Part shown: positions 22,422 through 31,220 of the stretch, in pieces | How the letters are laid out: each line of letters begins with the position of its first letter | Numbering within the stretch: the stretch's first letter is position 1 | NCBI RefSeq assembly: GCF_030518215.1 | Contig: NZ_JAULRT010000062.1 | Coordinates: forward strand, 310,001 to 374,000 | Direction of reading: 5' to 3' | Origin: Gilvimarinus algae | GTDB taxonomy: Bacteria; Pseudomonadota; Gammaproteobacteria; Pseudomonadales; Cellvibrionaceae | DNA length: 64,000 bases | Made by a program: the position numbers and the translations under genes | Notes under the pieces: model-generated | The model's input: only the letters and a program-made list of their open reading frames with translations | Told to the model about the DNA's origin: nothing | The model's database searches: none

Positions 22422-24698
22422 TTAGGGTTGTGTGGCGGTTACCGTAAACTCACCTTGCAACCCCGATGCTGAGTCCTTGGCAATCCAGAGGTTAAAGTCA
22501 CCGGGTTCGGTGACCTTCTCCATGGCCTGGTTGTGAAACGCGAGCGCATCGGTGTGCAGGTTGAACTCCACGGTTTGGGATTCGCCGGGCTTGAGGCTGA
22601 CGCGCTTAAAGCCTTTTAGCTCCCGCACTGGGCGGGTGCGGCTGCCGACAATGTCTTGCACGTAGAGCTGCACGATCTCGGTGGCGGCGACCTTACCGGT
22701 GTTTTTGACAGTGGCGCTGGCCTTGATTGTGCCGCCCAGAGGAACGGTCTTGGTGGCGATGGTTAAATCGCTGTAGCTGAACTCGCCGTAGGTGAGGCCA
22801 AAGCCAAAGGGAAACTCGGGCGTGTGACCATAATCCAGATGGTTAGCAGAGTTGCCGGGCGCGTGCTGAAAAACGCCCACTTCAATCTCACCAATGCGGG
22901 TGTAGTTGTCATCGGTGGGCGGACGTCCGGTGGCCATATGGTTGTAATACACGGGTATCTGGCCCTCGGCTTTGGGCCAGGTAAGCGGCAGGCGGCCGAG
23001 CGGTGAAACTTCACCGTAGAGCACGTCCACCAGTGCCGGGCCGGCCATGGTGCCGGGGTGCCAGGCCATCATCAGCGCCTGTGATTGTTCGCGTACATCG
23101 CCAAGCTCAATGGGCCTGCCGGCCAGCAGCACGGTCACCAAGGGCTTGCCGGTTTCGCTCAGGCGGCGGATCAATTGTTGCTGGGCGCCGGGCAGGGCGA
23201 TGTCGCCGCGGCTGTGACCTTCACCGGATAAAATGGACTCCTCCCCACCGACATACACCACCACGTCGGCGTTTTGCGCCGCCTTTACCGCCTTATCAAA
23301 GTGGGCGGTGCGGGTATCGCGGCTGAACTCGAGCCCCGGCACATAGGTTATCAGGCTGTCGTTACCCAGGTAGGCTTGCAGCGCTGGCAGCAGCGGGTGG
23401 GAGTCTTTTTTATTGCCGTTGTAAATCCAGGTGCCCAGCTGCTCGTGGGGCGCGTTGGCCAGCGGGCCAATCAGGGCAACTTTGGTGTTTTTCTTGAGAG
23501 GCAGAAGTTGTTTGGCGTTTTTCAGCAGCACAAAACTTTCGCGCGCGGCGACTCGCGCGGCCTGCAAGTGTTCATCGCTCAAGACGATAGCGTCGCGGTT
23601 GCCGGCGGGGTAGGGGTTTTCCCAGAGGCCGAGGCGCATTTTAATACGCAGCATATGGCGAACCGCGGCGTCGAGTTTTTGCTCGCTGAACTTGCCCTCT
23701 TTGATCAGCGCCGGTAAATGCTGGCGGTAGGTATCGGTGTACATTTCAAAATCCACCCCGGCGTTGGCGGCGAGCTCAGCGGCGTGTTTGGCGTCGCGGG
23801 CAAAGCCGTGGGGGATCATTTCCATCACCGCGTTCCAATCGCTGACGACAAAACCATCAAAGCCCCATTCCTCGCGCAACAGCGTTTTTAACGCAAACTC
23901 GTTGGCGGTGGCTGGAATGTCGTTCAAGGTATTGTAGGAACTCATAATGGTCATCAGGCCCGCATCGATGGCGGCCTTGAACGGTGGCAGATAGACATCG
24001 CGCAATGTTGCCTCGGGAATGTAGGCGGCGTTGTAGTCCTTGCCCGCTTCGGCGGCGCCGTAGCCGACAAAGTGCTTGGCCGAGGCCGCCATGGCATCGG
24101 GCTGACTCGGGTCGTCGGTTTGAAAGCCGCGGGTCATAGCCACGCCCAGTACAGAGGCGAGATAGGGGTCTTCACCCAGTGTTTCGGCGATGCGGCCCCA
24201 GCGCGGATCGCGGGAGATGTCGATCATGGGGGCGAAGGTCCAGCGAATACCGTCGGCGGTGGCTTCGCGGGCAGCAATACGCGCGCCCTGTTCAATCAAC
24301 TCGGGGTTCCAGCTGGCGGCTTGGCCCAGCGGAATCGGGAAAATGGTTTCGTAGCCGTGAATAACATCCTGACCAAAAATCAGGGGTATGCCGTGAGGAC
24401 TTTCTTCTATAGCAATTTTCTGCAAGCTGGCAAAGGCGTTTTTGTCCACCGAAGAGAAGCTGACATTCAAAAAGCCGCCGACTTCACCATCGCGAATTTG
24501 CTGCTTGATATCTTCCAGTTGTTTGGCGTCGTACATGCCAAAATCACGCAGGGCGAGCTGGCCGACTTTTTCTTTGACGCTCATGGTGGGCAGCAATTGG
24601 TCAATGCGCGCTTCAATGGCTTGATTGTCCATTTGCGCCTGCACAGTGCCGGCACTTGCCAAAACCAAAGGCAGGCACAGGGATAACAGTTTTTTCAT
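22422..24698 (-). CDS. bglX: GH3 beta-glucosidase, BglX-like
   Basis: A 758-residue exported GH3 enzyme. The start is the ATG at 24698, preceded by GGAG and followed by a signal peptide ending VQAQM; an upstream extension crosses the preceding gene. The (beta/alpha)8 domain holds RWTFAPMIDISRDPRWGR, SAKHFVGYGAAEAGKDYN and the nucleophile D287 in VVSDWNAV. The alpha/beta sandwich (ALIGPLAN, EGHSRGD) and a C-terminal fibronectin-like domain follow (EIVQLYVQDIVGS). BglX-type enzymes remove terminal beta-glucose from oligosaccharides in the periplasm. It lies after the GH5 and receptor genes, suggesting beta-glucan use. A terminator-like hairpin separates it from the GH5 gene. Confidence 0.92.
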   Translation of the reverse strand: MKKLLSLCLPLVLASAGTVQAQMDNQAIEARIDQLLPTMSVKEKVGQLALRDFGMYDAKQLEDIKQQIRDGEVGGFLNVSFSSVDKNAFASLQKIAIEESPHGIPLIFGQDVIHGYETIFPIPLGQAASWNPELIEQGARIAAREATADGIRWTFAPMIDISRDPRWGRIAETLGEDPYLASVLGVAMTRGFQTDDPSQPDAMAASAKHFVGYGAAEAGKDYNAAYIPEATLRDVYLPPFKAAIDAGLMTIMSSYNTLNDIPATANEFALKTLLREEWGFDGFVVSDWNAVMEMIPHGFARDAKHAAELAANAGVDFEMYTDTYRQHLPALIKEGKFSEQKLDAAVRHMLRIKMRLGLWENPYPAGNRDAIVLSDEHLQAARVAARESFVLLKNAKQLLPLKKNTKVALIGPLANAPHEQLGTWIYNGNKKDSHPLLPALQAYLGNDSLITYVPGLEFSRDTRTAHFDKAVKAAQNADVVVYVGGEESILSGEGHSRGDIALPGAQQQLIRRLSETGKPLVTVLLAGRPIELGDVREQSQALMMAWHPGTMAGPALVDVLYGEVSPLGRLPLTWPKAEGQIPVYYNHMATGRPPTDDNYTRIGEIEVGVFQHAPGNSANHLDYGHTPEFPFGFGLTYGEFSYSDLTIATKTVPLGGTIKASATVKNTGKVAATEIVQLYVQDIVGSRTRPVRELKGFKRVSLKPGESQTVEFNLHTDALAFHNQAMEKVTEPGDFNLWIAKDSASGLQGEFTVTATQP

Positions 24699-24708
24699 GG
24701 GGTGCTCC

Positions 24709-24734
24709 AAAAAAGCGGCGGCGCGAGGCCGCCG
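24709..24734 (-). terminator. intrinsic terminator or attenuator between GH5 and GH3 genes
   Basis: On the minus strand CGGCGGC, loop CTCGC and GCCGCCG form a perfect 7-bp stem followed by C and six T. The T run adjoins the GH3 ribosome site, so read-through or a separate promoter is needed for GH3 expression. Confidence 0.65.
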
Positions 24735-24750
24735 GCAAGAGGATGAATCG

Positions 24751-27312
24751 TTAGGGAGTTTGCAGTTCAATCCAGTTGAGATTCCAGCTGCCGCCAATGG
24801 CCTCGAGGCGCAGGGTGAAGTCACCGGCCGGTAGCGACACTTCGCCGCTCACGGTTTGCCAGGCTTGCCAGTCGCCGGTATCCGGCACCGCGATGGTTTC
24901 GACCAGCTCGCCATCAACCAGCACATTGAAGCCACTGGAGCCGCCGGCGCTGGCCAGGCGGAAACTGGCGGTGTAGGTGCCGGCGCTGTCGCTGGTGAGG
25001 AAATAATCGATCCAGTCACCGGCATCCAGATAGCCAATATTCTGACCGCCGCCGGTATCGCCAGTAGTTTCCAGTTCAATGCCGTTCATGGTGCTAAAGG
25101 CTTCGGCCTCAATGCGCCCCGGCACTTGGATGGCGACCAGATCTGTGGCGACCGTGGCGCTGGCGTAGCCCACGGCATCGCCGCGGTAGGCACTGACGCG
25201 GTAGTAGTAGGTCTGCTCGGCGGCCGCGGTGTCGGTATACCCTGTGCCGTCAACCTCAGCGATCATTGTGCCTAGATTGCCAGCCTGGGCGCTGCGGTAG
25301 ACGCGGTAGCCGTCAATCTCTCCGCTGACAGCGTCCCAGCTCAGTTGCTGGCCACTTTGTGTCGGCATGAGCGCGAGGTTTTGCACGGTCGCGGGCAGCT
25401 CGAATAGCTCGGGTGAGGTGTCGCTGTTCATCCAGGTTTTCAAGTCTTCATGGACGTCGTAGTTCATGGTGCCGAAGGACGTAAACAGTTGCTCAATGGC
25501 GTCGAGCGGGGCGGTGTGAAAATCCAGTTGCGGTAGCGACTCGCCGGTAATGTCCACGCCGTCGGCGGGCGCTTCACTGACCAGGTAGATCTCGGCCCAG
25601 CTGCTGGCGCTGCTGTTGTCCTTGAAGACACCGTCCAGACGATAGGTCTCGCCACCTGTGAGGGTGATTTGCTGATAGAGGCCGCCGTTGCTTTCGCCGC
25701 TGCTGGACAATTGCAGGGCCGGGGCTTCGGCGCCGGCTGGCAAGAGCGAGGCATCGCTCTGGCTGGCATTCACGCTGATCGGCTCGCCCACCGTCCAGGT
25801 GTTCCAGCTGGCCGAGTCGCCAAAGCCGCCATTACTCAGCACGTCTGCGCCGCTGGTTTCATGTACCAGAGCGAGGTTGTCGAAAGTGACGTTCAGTGAG
25901 CCCTCGCAGCAGGCGCCGGTTTTGATCACAAAGTAAAAAGTCTGCTCTCCTTCGCCCGGCGCGGTAAAGCTGGGTGTGGCGGCGCCGCAGGCCGTGTCGA
26001 GATCGCTATCCCAGCCGGCGCAGGCCCAAGTGTCGGCCTTGGTGAGCAGGCCCAGGCCTTTTTCATTGGTGACCATGCCCCAGGTGCCGGCGCCCTGGCC
26101 GCCGGTGTTGGTGAGCACCTTATAAGACCAGTTGGTGGCCGCCCAGCCGTATTGGCCGTAGGTGTCGTAGGTGGCGCGGGTAATGCGCGCGCCCAGATCC
26201 AGCCCCTGGCCGGTCCAGGGTTGAAACTCGCCGATCAAAAACGGTGTGTCCAGAGCGGTGAGTCGCGTGTCCCACTCACACACGCCGGTGGTGCCGGTGG
26301 GGCCGCAGGTGAGCCAGTCGCGCTGTACCTGGTAGCCGATTTCGCCCCAGCCGAAAATGCCCGGGTAAAAGTGCATTTCAAAGGCGACGTTTTCCATGCC
26401 GCGGTCTTGTGGGTCGCCGTAGGCATCAATGCCGGCGCTGTGGCCCGGCAGAATAATGATGTGCTCTGAGTCGACCGCGCGCACTTTTTCATAGAGCGTG
26501 GTAATGGCCTCGGCCAGAGGCTCGGGGTCCGTGCCCCAGGGTTCGTTAAGCAAACCGTAAGCGGCCACGGTTTCATTGTCTTTGTAGCGCTCGGCGATTT
26601 GCTCCCAGAGCCAGATGGTGCGCTCCTGGTAATAGCTGGCCGGCTCGCCATTGCCGCCTTCCCAGTACCAGTTGCGTTCGGCGCAGCCCGAGTGATGCTC
26701 CCAGCCCTGGCTGCCGGCGGCACCGTGCAGATCCAAAATCACATAAATGTTGCGCTCGGCGGCTTCGGCCAGGGCACGGTCCAGATACACCCAGGCGTCG
26801 TCGCGCAGGGTGTAGGGGTTGTTTTCGTCTTCGATCAAATTCCAGACAAACGGCAGGCGCACCACATTCAGGCCAAACTCGGCCATTTGATCCCAGTCGC
26901 GCTCGGTGATCCAGTTGTCGCGGAACAGCTCCATCAATCGCTCGCGCTCGCCCTGGCCGAAACGCTCGTCCAGCACGCCCTCAAGGGTGCACTGATCGTT
27001 TACCGCCTCGGTGCTCTGGCCCATCATCCAGAACTCCTGCAGCAACCAGTTGCCGAGGTTGGTGCCTTTGAGGATAACGGGGTTGCCGCTGGCGTCCACC
27101 CACTGAGTGCCAGCGGTTTTGAGCATGGTCAAGCCTTCGCTTGTGGAGGACTGTGAGCTGGAGGATGAGCTAACCACTGAGCTTGATGAACTGCTGCTGG
27201 AGCTGCTGCCGGTGCTGTTATCAGAGCCGCTGCTGGATGAACCGCAGCCGGTTACCGTTATGCCGATGGCGGTTGCCAGGGTCAGCGTGGAGAAAAAAGA
27301 AAGGGTTTTCAC
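24751..27312 (-). CDS. GH5 lipoprotein with polyserine linker, Fn3 and CBM6
   Basis: An 853-residue lipoprotein (lipobox ending C23). The start is GTG at 27312, with GAGGTGA a few bases upstream. A serine-rich linker covers residues 25-58. The GH5 domain covers about 62-400: KGTNLGNWLLQEFWM opens it, E257 (LLNEPWG) is the acid/base and E362 (FLIGEFQPW) the nucleophile. The NLGNWL opening resembles the exo-1,3- and endo-1,6-beta-glucanase subgroups. A galactose-binding-like module follows, then a fibronectin-III-like region (about 645-730) and a C-terminal CBM6 (RIEAEAF, YLDAGDWIDYF, NLNWIEL). CBM6 often binds beta-1,3-glucan. Role: cell-surface glucanase; exact linkage unknown. Confidence 0.88.
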   Translation of the reverse strand: MKTLSFFSTLTLATAIGITVTGCGSSSSGSDNSTGSSSSSSSSSSVVSSSSSSQSSTSEGLTMLKTAGTQWVDASGNPVILKGTNLGNWLLQEFWMMGQSTEAVNDQCTLEGVLDERFGQGERERLMELFRDNWITERDWDQMAEFGLNVVRLPFVWNLIEDENNPYTLRDDAWVYLDRALAEAAERNIYVILDLHGAAGSQGWEHHSGCAERNWYWEGGNGEPASYYQERTIWLWEQIAERYKDNETVAAYGLLNEPWGTDPEPLAEAITTLYEKVRAVDSEHIIILPGHSAGIDAYGDPQDRGMENVAFEMHFYPGIFGWGEIGYQVQRDWLTCGPTGTTGVCEWDTRLTALDTPFLIGEFQPWTGQGLDLGARITRATYDTYGQYGWAATNWSYKVLTNTGGQGAGTWGMVTNEKGLGLLTKADTWACAGWDSDLDTACGAATPSFTAPGEGEQTFYFVIKTGACCEGSLNVTFDNLALVHETSGADVLSNGGFGDSASWNTWTVGEPISVNASQSDASLLPAGAEAPALQLSSSGESNGGLYQQITLTGGETYRLDGVFKDNSSASSWAEIYLVSEAPADGVDITGESLPQLDFHTAPLDAIEQLFTSFGTMNYDVHEDLKTWMNSDTSPELFELPATVQNLALMPTQSGQQLSWDAVSGEIDGYRVYRSAQAGNLGTMIAEVDGTGYTDTAAAEQTYYYRVSAYRGDAVGYASATVATDLVAIQVPGRIEAEAFSTMNGIELETTGDTGGGQNIGYLDAGDWIDYFLTSDSAGTYTASFRLASAGGSSGFNVLVDGELVETIAVPDTGDWQAWQTVSGEVSLPAGDFTLRLEAIGGSWNLNWIELQTP

Positions 27313-27617
27313 GTGATGTCACCTCGTTGTTATTGTCGGGCCGGGCCTCTTGGCTGTGCATTGTGCGCAGTGCGTGGCCGGGAATCGTCTCGGTTTTGTG
27401 TCTGCCTGAAGGTGGGACGCTGTCCGCCCGAAAAAAGTGCTTCGCACCCGGCGCAGCCGGGGCGAAGCCAAGCGGTTCGGAGATCTGCGGTTCGTACCCG
27501 TTGTAGCAGCTCCAGTGGCTCCGAGAGCCGGGCAACAGACCTGACGCTGCTGCCCTGAGTGATGGGTGCCTGGGGCGGAGTGCGTAAAACCCCAAGACAC
27601 CGCATCACATCATTGCG
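27313..27617 (-). other. receptor-GH5 gap
   Basis: No convincing coding region. It holds the strong hairpin at 27431-27468 and the GH5 leader. Open frames here are short, antisense or lack ribosome sites. Confidence 0.5.
27431..27468 (-). terminator. strong intrinsic terminator after receptor gene
   Basis: On the minus strand GCTTCGC pairs with GCGAAGC, with an inner CCCGGC/GCCGGG stem, and six T follow at 27436-27431. It separates the receptor from the GH5 gene. Confidence 0.8.
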
Positions 27618-30356
27618 TTAAAAGTGGTAGTTCGCCCGTACGCCGTAAAAGCGCGGCATGGACACGGGCCCCTTGATCACACCGTCGCCACTGCCGCCCC
27701 AGTAAAACTCGGTCTCGTCGGTGGCGTTGTTGCAAAAGGCCTCTAGGCTCCAGTTGTCACCGGGCGCTGTGTATTTGATGCCGAGGTTGACGTTGGTAAC
27801 GGCCTCGCGGGTATCGCTAAAGGCGTCCGGCGTGTCCGTGGCGTAGAGGTCCTCGTGCTTGTCGGTGTTGAAAATGGAGAAGTAAGCCTTGTCTTTCCAG
27901 CTCACGTTCACCCAGGGCAACAGGGTTGCGCCCGAGTCAAAATCAAAGGTATGGCTGTAGTTCAGGTTCAGGGAGTAGCGCGGTGAACTCGGCAGCTCAT
28001 TGCCCTTGAGGTTGGTGGTCAGCTGGGTGTTTTCCGGGTTGACCGACTCGTCGTAGCTGATTTCAAACAGGTCCACAGTGGCGTAGGTCCACTGCTGGAC
28101 AAAGTCGCTGACGATTTCGGTATCCAGATAGCTGACGTAGCCGTTTAAGCGGTCGTTGTTGGTGATCGCCCAGTCAAACTCGATTTCCAGGCCTTTGATT
28201 TCGGCTTTACCGATGTTGTCCGTCTGGAATACGGTGAAGGGATCGGCCGAAATTTCATCGGTCTGTTCGCCGGTCTCCGGGTCGCGCTCCCAGGAGTAGG
28301 TGACGAACAGTGGTTTCGCGGTGGCCACCTGCATGTCTTTGTAATCGCTGAAAAACGCGCTCACCGACAGGCGCAGGCTGTTGTCGAACAGATCGGACTT
28401 GATACCGGCCTCGTAGGTGATGACTTCTTCCGGGTCGTAGGTGTTTTCGTGTCTTTGCTTGACGATTCGGTCGCCGTTTTCATCCAGCGGGTACTCGGTG
28501 GTTTGCGGGTCCTGCTCATACTGGACCACCACATCACCGATGCCGCCGGACTTGGTGCCGTTGGCCACGTAAGCGAAGATCATGGTGTTGTCGCTCAGGT
28601 CGTAGTCGAGCCCCAGGCGGTAGTTGTTGTAGTCCCACTCGCCTTTAATGTCGTTGTCGGTGCTGACGGTGTAGATGTCCTTATTCCAGAAGTAATCCGT
28701 CGGTAGGTTGTTGTAGGCGGTGCGGTCCCAGCTTGGGAAGCAGCGGCCATCATTCAGCTCTGGCTCCAGCAGATTGGGGTTGGAATCGTTACAGGCCATG
28801 TTGTGCCCGCCTATGTCCTCTTTGGTGTCCTCGGTATAGCGATAACCCAAGGTCAGGTGCAGCTTGTCGGTAATGGAGTAGGTGCCCTGGGCAAAAGCGG
28901 CCTTGGAGGCGAGGGTGCGGTCGGACTGGTTCCAGTAGTCGGCGCTTGCCATGGAGTTCATCCAGCCACCTTGCATATCGTTGTTCTCCTCAAAGAAGAA
29001 CAGGCCCGTGACCCACTGCAATGGCCCGTTGTCGGTGGATTGCAGCTGCAGCTCGTGGGAGTGGGACACAAAGGTCGCATCGCGGAAGAAAATCGACATG
29101 TCCCAGTCGGTGATGCCGCGGTCCTGGTCGGACATTTGCGTGCGTGTCTGCTTCGCCCAGCCGGCGTTGTAGACAAACGCCATGGAGTCGGTGAAATCCC
29201 ATTGCAAGTTGGAGCGCACATTCTGGATGGTCAAATCCTGCATGCCCGGCACACTGACGTTGACGGTGTAGGAGTCGGCGCCTGGTCCGTAAATGCGGCT
29301 GCAGCCGTTGGAGCCGGGCACGGGTGTGGCCGAGGGGTTGCCCTGGGCATCCAGGTAGTTGCCCTCGTCATCGGTGCGCACGCGCAGCGCGGCCTTGTCG
29401 CAGTCGATGGTGTCGGTGGAGCCGGCGCTGTCATCCTGAAAGTGCTCGTAGGCCAGATGCCAGGAGAAATCGGCCGTTGGCTCCCACTGGGCGGCGAGGC
29501 GGAAGGCGTACTGATCGGAGTTGTTGTAGAAGTCGGACTCGTCGGCCTTGACCACTTCCTGCACGCCGTCGGCGCCGCCTTCCCACCAGCGGGCACGTTG
29601 CACCAGGTTTTTGTCCTCTTCACTGCCGGTGTACAAAGGCGCGTTTTGCACATCCTCGGGCAAGTAGCGAATGTCCCATTGATTGGGGTCGTAGTAGCCG
29701 TTGAGGTAGGAGTCGCGCTCTTCCACCATAAACGAGCCGCGCAGGGCAAAGGTGTCCGAGACCGGAATGTTCACCATGCCGCGCATTTGCCGGTGGTTGA
29801 AGTTGCCGAGCTCAATCCCGAGGCTGGCTTCAAACTCGTCCACTTGCGGGCGCTGGGTAATGATATTGACGTTACCCACGGTGGAGTTGCGGCCAAACAG
29901 CGTCCCCTGGGGACCGCGCTGCGCCTCAACCCGTGAGACGTCAAACATCAGCGCCATGGCCCCCTGGGGGCGGGGCGAGTAGATGCCGTCCAGGTGCAAG
30001 CCCACGGCCGGGTCGCCCAGCTCGGTAATGTTGGTGGAGCGCACACCGCGCATGGAAATTACCGGTGCGGACTGAGATGAATCGATGGTGATGTCCATGT
30101 TGGGCACCAGCTTGTCGATGTCCTTGACGTTGCTTAGCCCTTGCCGAGTCAGGACTTCTTCAGTCATGACGGTGATGGCGATGGGGGTGTCCATCAGGTT
30201 GGTCTCGCGCTTGGTGGCGGTGACCACAATCTCTTCCAGCACGGCTTTGGGTTTTTCGGTTTGGGGTTGCTCACTTTGTGCCCAGGCCTGGGTGGCCAGG
30301 CTGGTATTGGCCAGAGCAATCGCGAGTGCGAGCGGAGAGCGTAAAAGCTTATTCAT
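27618..30356 (-). CDS. TonB-dependent outer-membrane receptor
   Basis: A 912-residue receptor. The signal peptide ends near TQAWAQ. The TonB box and plug start at LEEIVVTATKRETNLMDTPIAITV, with ISMRGVRSTN, VEAQRGPQGTLFGRN and GNVNIITQRP, and the barrel ends ANYHF with the terminal phenylalanine. The plug type (TATKRE, GPQGTLFGRN) is common among sphingomonad and Cellvibrionales-like receptors for sugars, vitamins or complex organics. AGAGG precedes the ATG. It lies upstream of the GH5 and GH3 genes and divergent from an AraC regulator, so a glucan oligosaccharide is the inferred ligand. Confidence 0.92.
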   Translation of the reverse strand: MNKLLRSPLALAIALANTSLATQAWAQSEQPQTEKPKAVLEEIVVTATKRETNLMDTPIAITVMTEEVLTRQGLSNVKDIDKLVPNMDITIDSSQSAPVISMRGVRSTNITELGDPAVGLHLDGIYSPRPQGAMALMFDVSRVEAQRGPQGTLFGRNSTVGNVNIITQRPQVDEFEASLGIELGNFNHRQMRGMVNIPVSDTFALRGSFMVEERDSYLNGYYDPNQWDIRYLPEDVQNAPLYTGSEEDKNLVQRARWWEGGADGVQEVVKADESDFYNNSDQYAFRLAAQWEPTADFSWHLAYEHFQDDSAGSTDTIDCDKAALRVRTDDEGNYLDAQGNPSATPVPGSNGCSRIYGPGADSYTVNVSVPGMQDLTIQNVRSNLQWDFTDSMAFVYNAGWAKQTRTQMSDQDRGITDWDMSIFFRDATFVSHSHELQLQSTDNGPLQWVTGLFFFEENNDMQGGWMNSMASADYWNQSDRTLASKAAFAQGTYSITDKLHLTLGYRYTEDTKEDIGGHNMACNDSNPNLLEPELNDGRCFPSWDRTAYNNLPTDYFWNKDIYTVSTDNDIKGEWDYNNYRLGLDYDLSDNTMIFAYVANGTKSGGIGDVVVQYEQDPQTTEYPLDENGDRIVKQRHENTYDPEEVITYEAGIKSDLFDNSLRLSVSAFFSDYKDMQVATAKPLFVTYSWERDPETGEQTDEISADPFTVFQTDNIGKAEIKGLEIEFDWAITNNDRLNGYVSYLDTEIVSDFVQQWTYATVDLFEISYDESVNPENTQLTTNLKGNELPSSPRYSLNLNYSHTFDFDSGATLLPWVNVSWKDKAYFSIFNTDKHEDLYATDTPDAFSDTREAVTNVNLGIKYTAPGDNWSLEAFCNNATDETEFYWGGSGDGVIKGPVSMPRFYGVRANYHF

Positions 30357-30506
30357 GTTATGCCTCTTCTGTGTGTTTATTGTTATCGAGCCGCCAGGGT
30401 CTGTTCAGCGTCAGTGAACCGGCTCTCGGACCCTCAGGGGGCAACGGCTAGGTCGCCCGGGGCCAAGAATAGGTAGGGGGGCAGGCGCTGGCGTCCGGCT
30501 GCAGGC

Positions 30507-30565
30507 ATTCGAACCTGAATCGGTCAAAACACAGGCGTTCGCCTGGGGTGGGTTTATTCGAACCT
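30507..30565. promoter_or_regulatory. direct repeat, candidate regulator sites
   Basis: ATTCGAACCT occurs at 30507-30516 and 30556-30565, 49 bp apart in the same orientation, about 150-210 bp upstream of the receptor start. AraC-family proteins bind direct repeats. Assignment to the neighbouring regulator is inferred. Confidence 0.35.
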
Positions 30566-30911
30566 TAAATAGATGTTAATTCTCAGTAGGTTAGAGCTTT
30601 TGTTGTGGCTGGGCTTATCGTGGGGTACTTATGGTGATCAGCGATGCAAAGCCCGCTAGAGACCTTCGTGAGCTCACATTGGCAGTGAATGAGGGGAGGT
30701 GCTCATCGGGTCAGGCGCCGCCAGCGGAGCGTGGGGGCTGGAGTCGGTGAGCATTACACTTGGAGCTCGGCTGCTTTGGGCATTTAGTTGTGTTGGTAAA
30801 GCAGCCGCTTGGCGCGTGATCGGGGATGGCTCTCCTTGTGGATCACCGGTCGATGGAAACACGAGCCGGCCGGCGGGGCAAGAAGCACTTTCGCCACTGT
30901 GAAACTGGGAC

Positions 30912-30939
30912 GTCACACTTTGCCTCGATAAAGTGTGAC
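30912..30939. repeat. perfect 10-bp inverted repeat
   Basis: GTCACACTTT (30912-30921) and AAAGTGTGAC (30930-30939) are perfect complements separated by 8 bases, in the noncoding region before the AraC gene. It could be an operator or a hairpin. Confidence 0.5.
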
Positions 30940-31220
30940 TTTGTGCTTTGAGGCGGCATACCGGCGCCAACTTATCATAGGGTTTTTATGACCATAACCT
31001 GATGGGTGGCTAAAGCATAAAAAAGCTGTGTTTGTCGCTGGACAGTTTGGGCTCAGTCAGTGGCAAACAGTCACTGCGCATTTGGTGAAAAAATGTGCAG
31101 CTCTTGCTGTTCATCAGCACAAAAACAGAGGGAGTGCACTGCAAGCATCGATAGGCTATCATCGCCAGCAAGCGGTCCACGAATGCTGACTGATAATAAT
31201 TGACTGCGCGAAGCCCCGCC

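Larger units (their letters stand above)
30357..31220. other. long divergent regulatory region
   Basis: 864 bp between the receptor (minus) and the AraC gene (plus). No convincing gene: open frames at 30674-30970 (minus) and 30699-30902 (plus) have low-complexity, unrecognisable products. It contains two copies of ATTCGAACCT and a perfect 10-bp inverted repeat. It probably holds both promoters and their control sites. Confidence 0.55.

Noticed and set aside
27130-27240. Repetitive serine codons in the GH5 gene as a possible repeat array
   Set aside because: They encode a polyserine linker in frame, common in secreted enzymes of this group, and lack spacers or CRISPR structure.
28803-29936. 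Long plus-strand frame (377 residues) antisense to a receptor gene
   Set aside because: It is a shadow of the TonB receptor on the other strand; the product is valine/glycine-rich with no recognisable domain.
30674-30970. 98-residue minus-strand frame in the divergent regulatory region
   Set aside because: No recognisable domain, no clear ribosome site, and composition like noncoding sequence.
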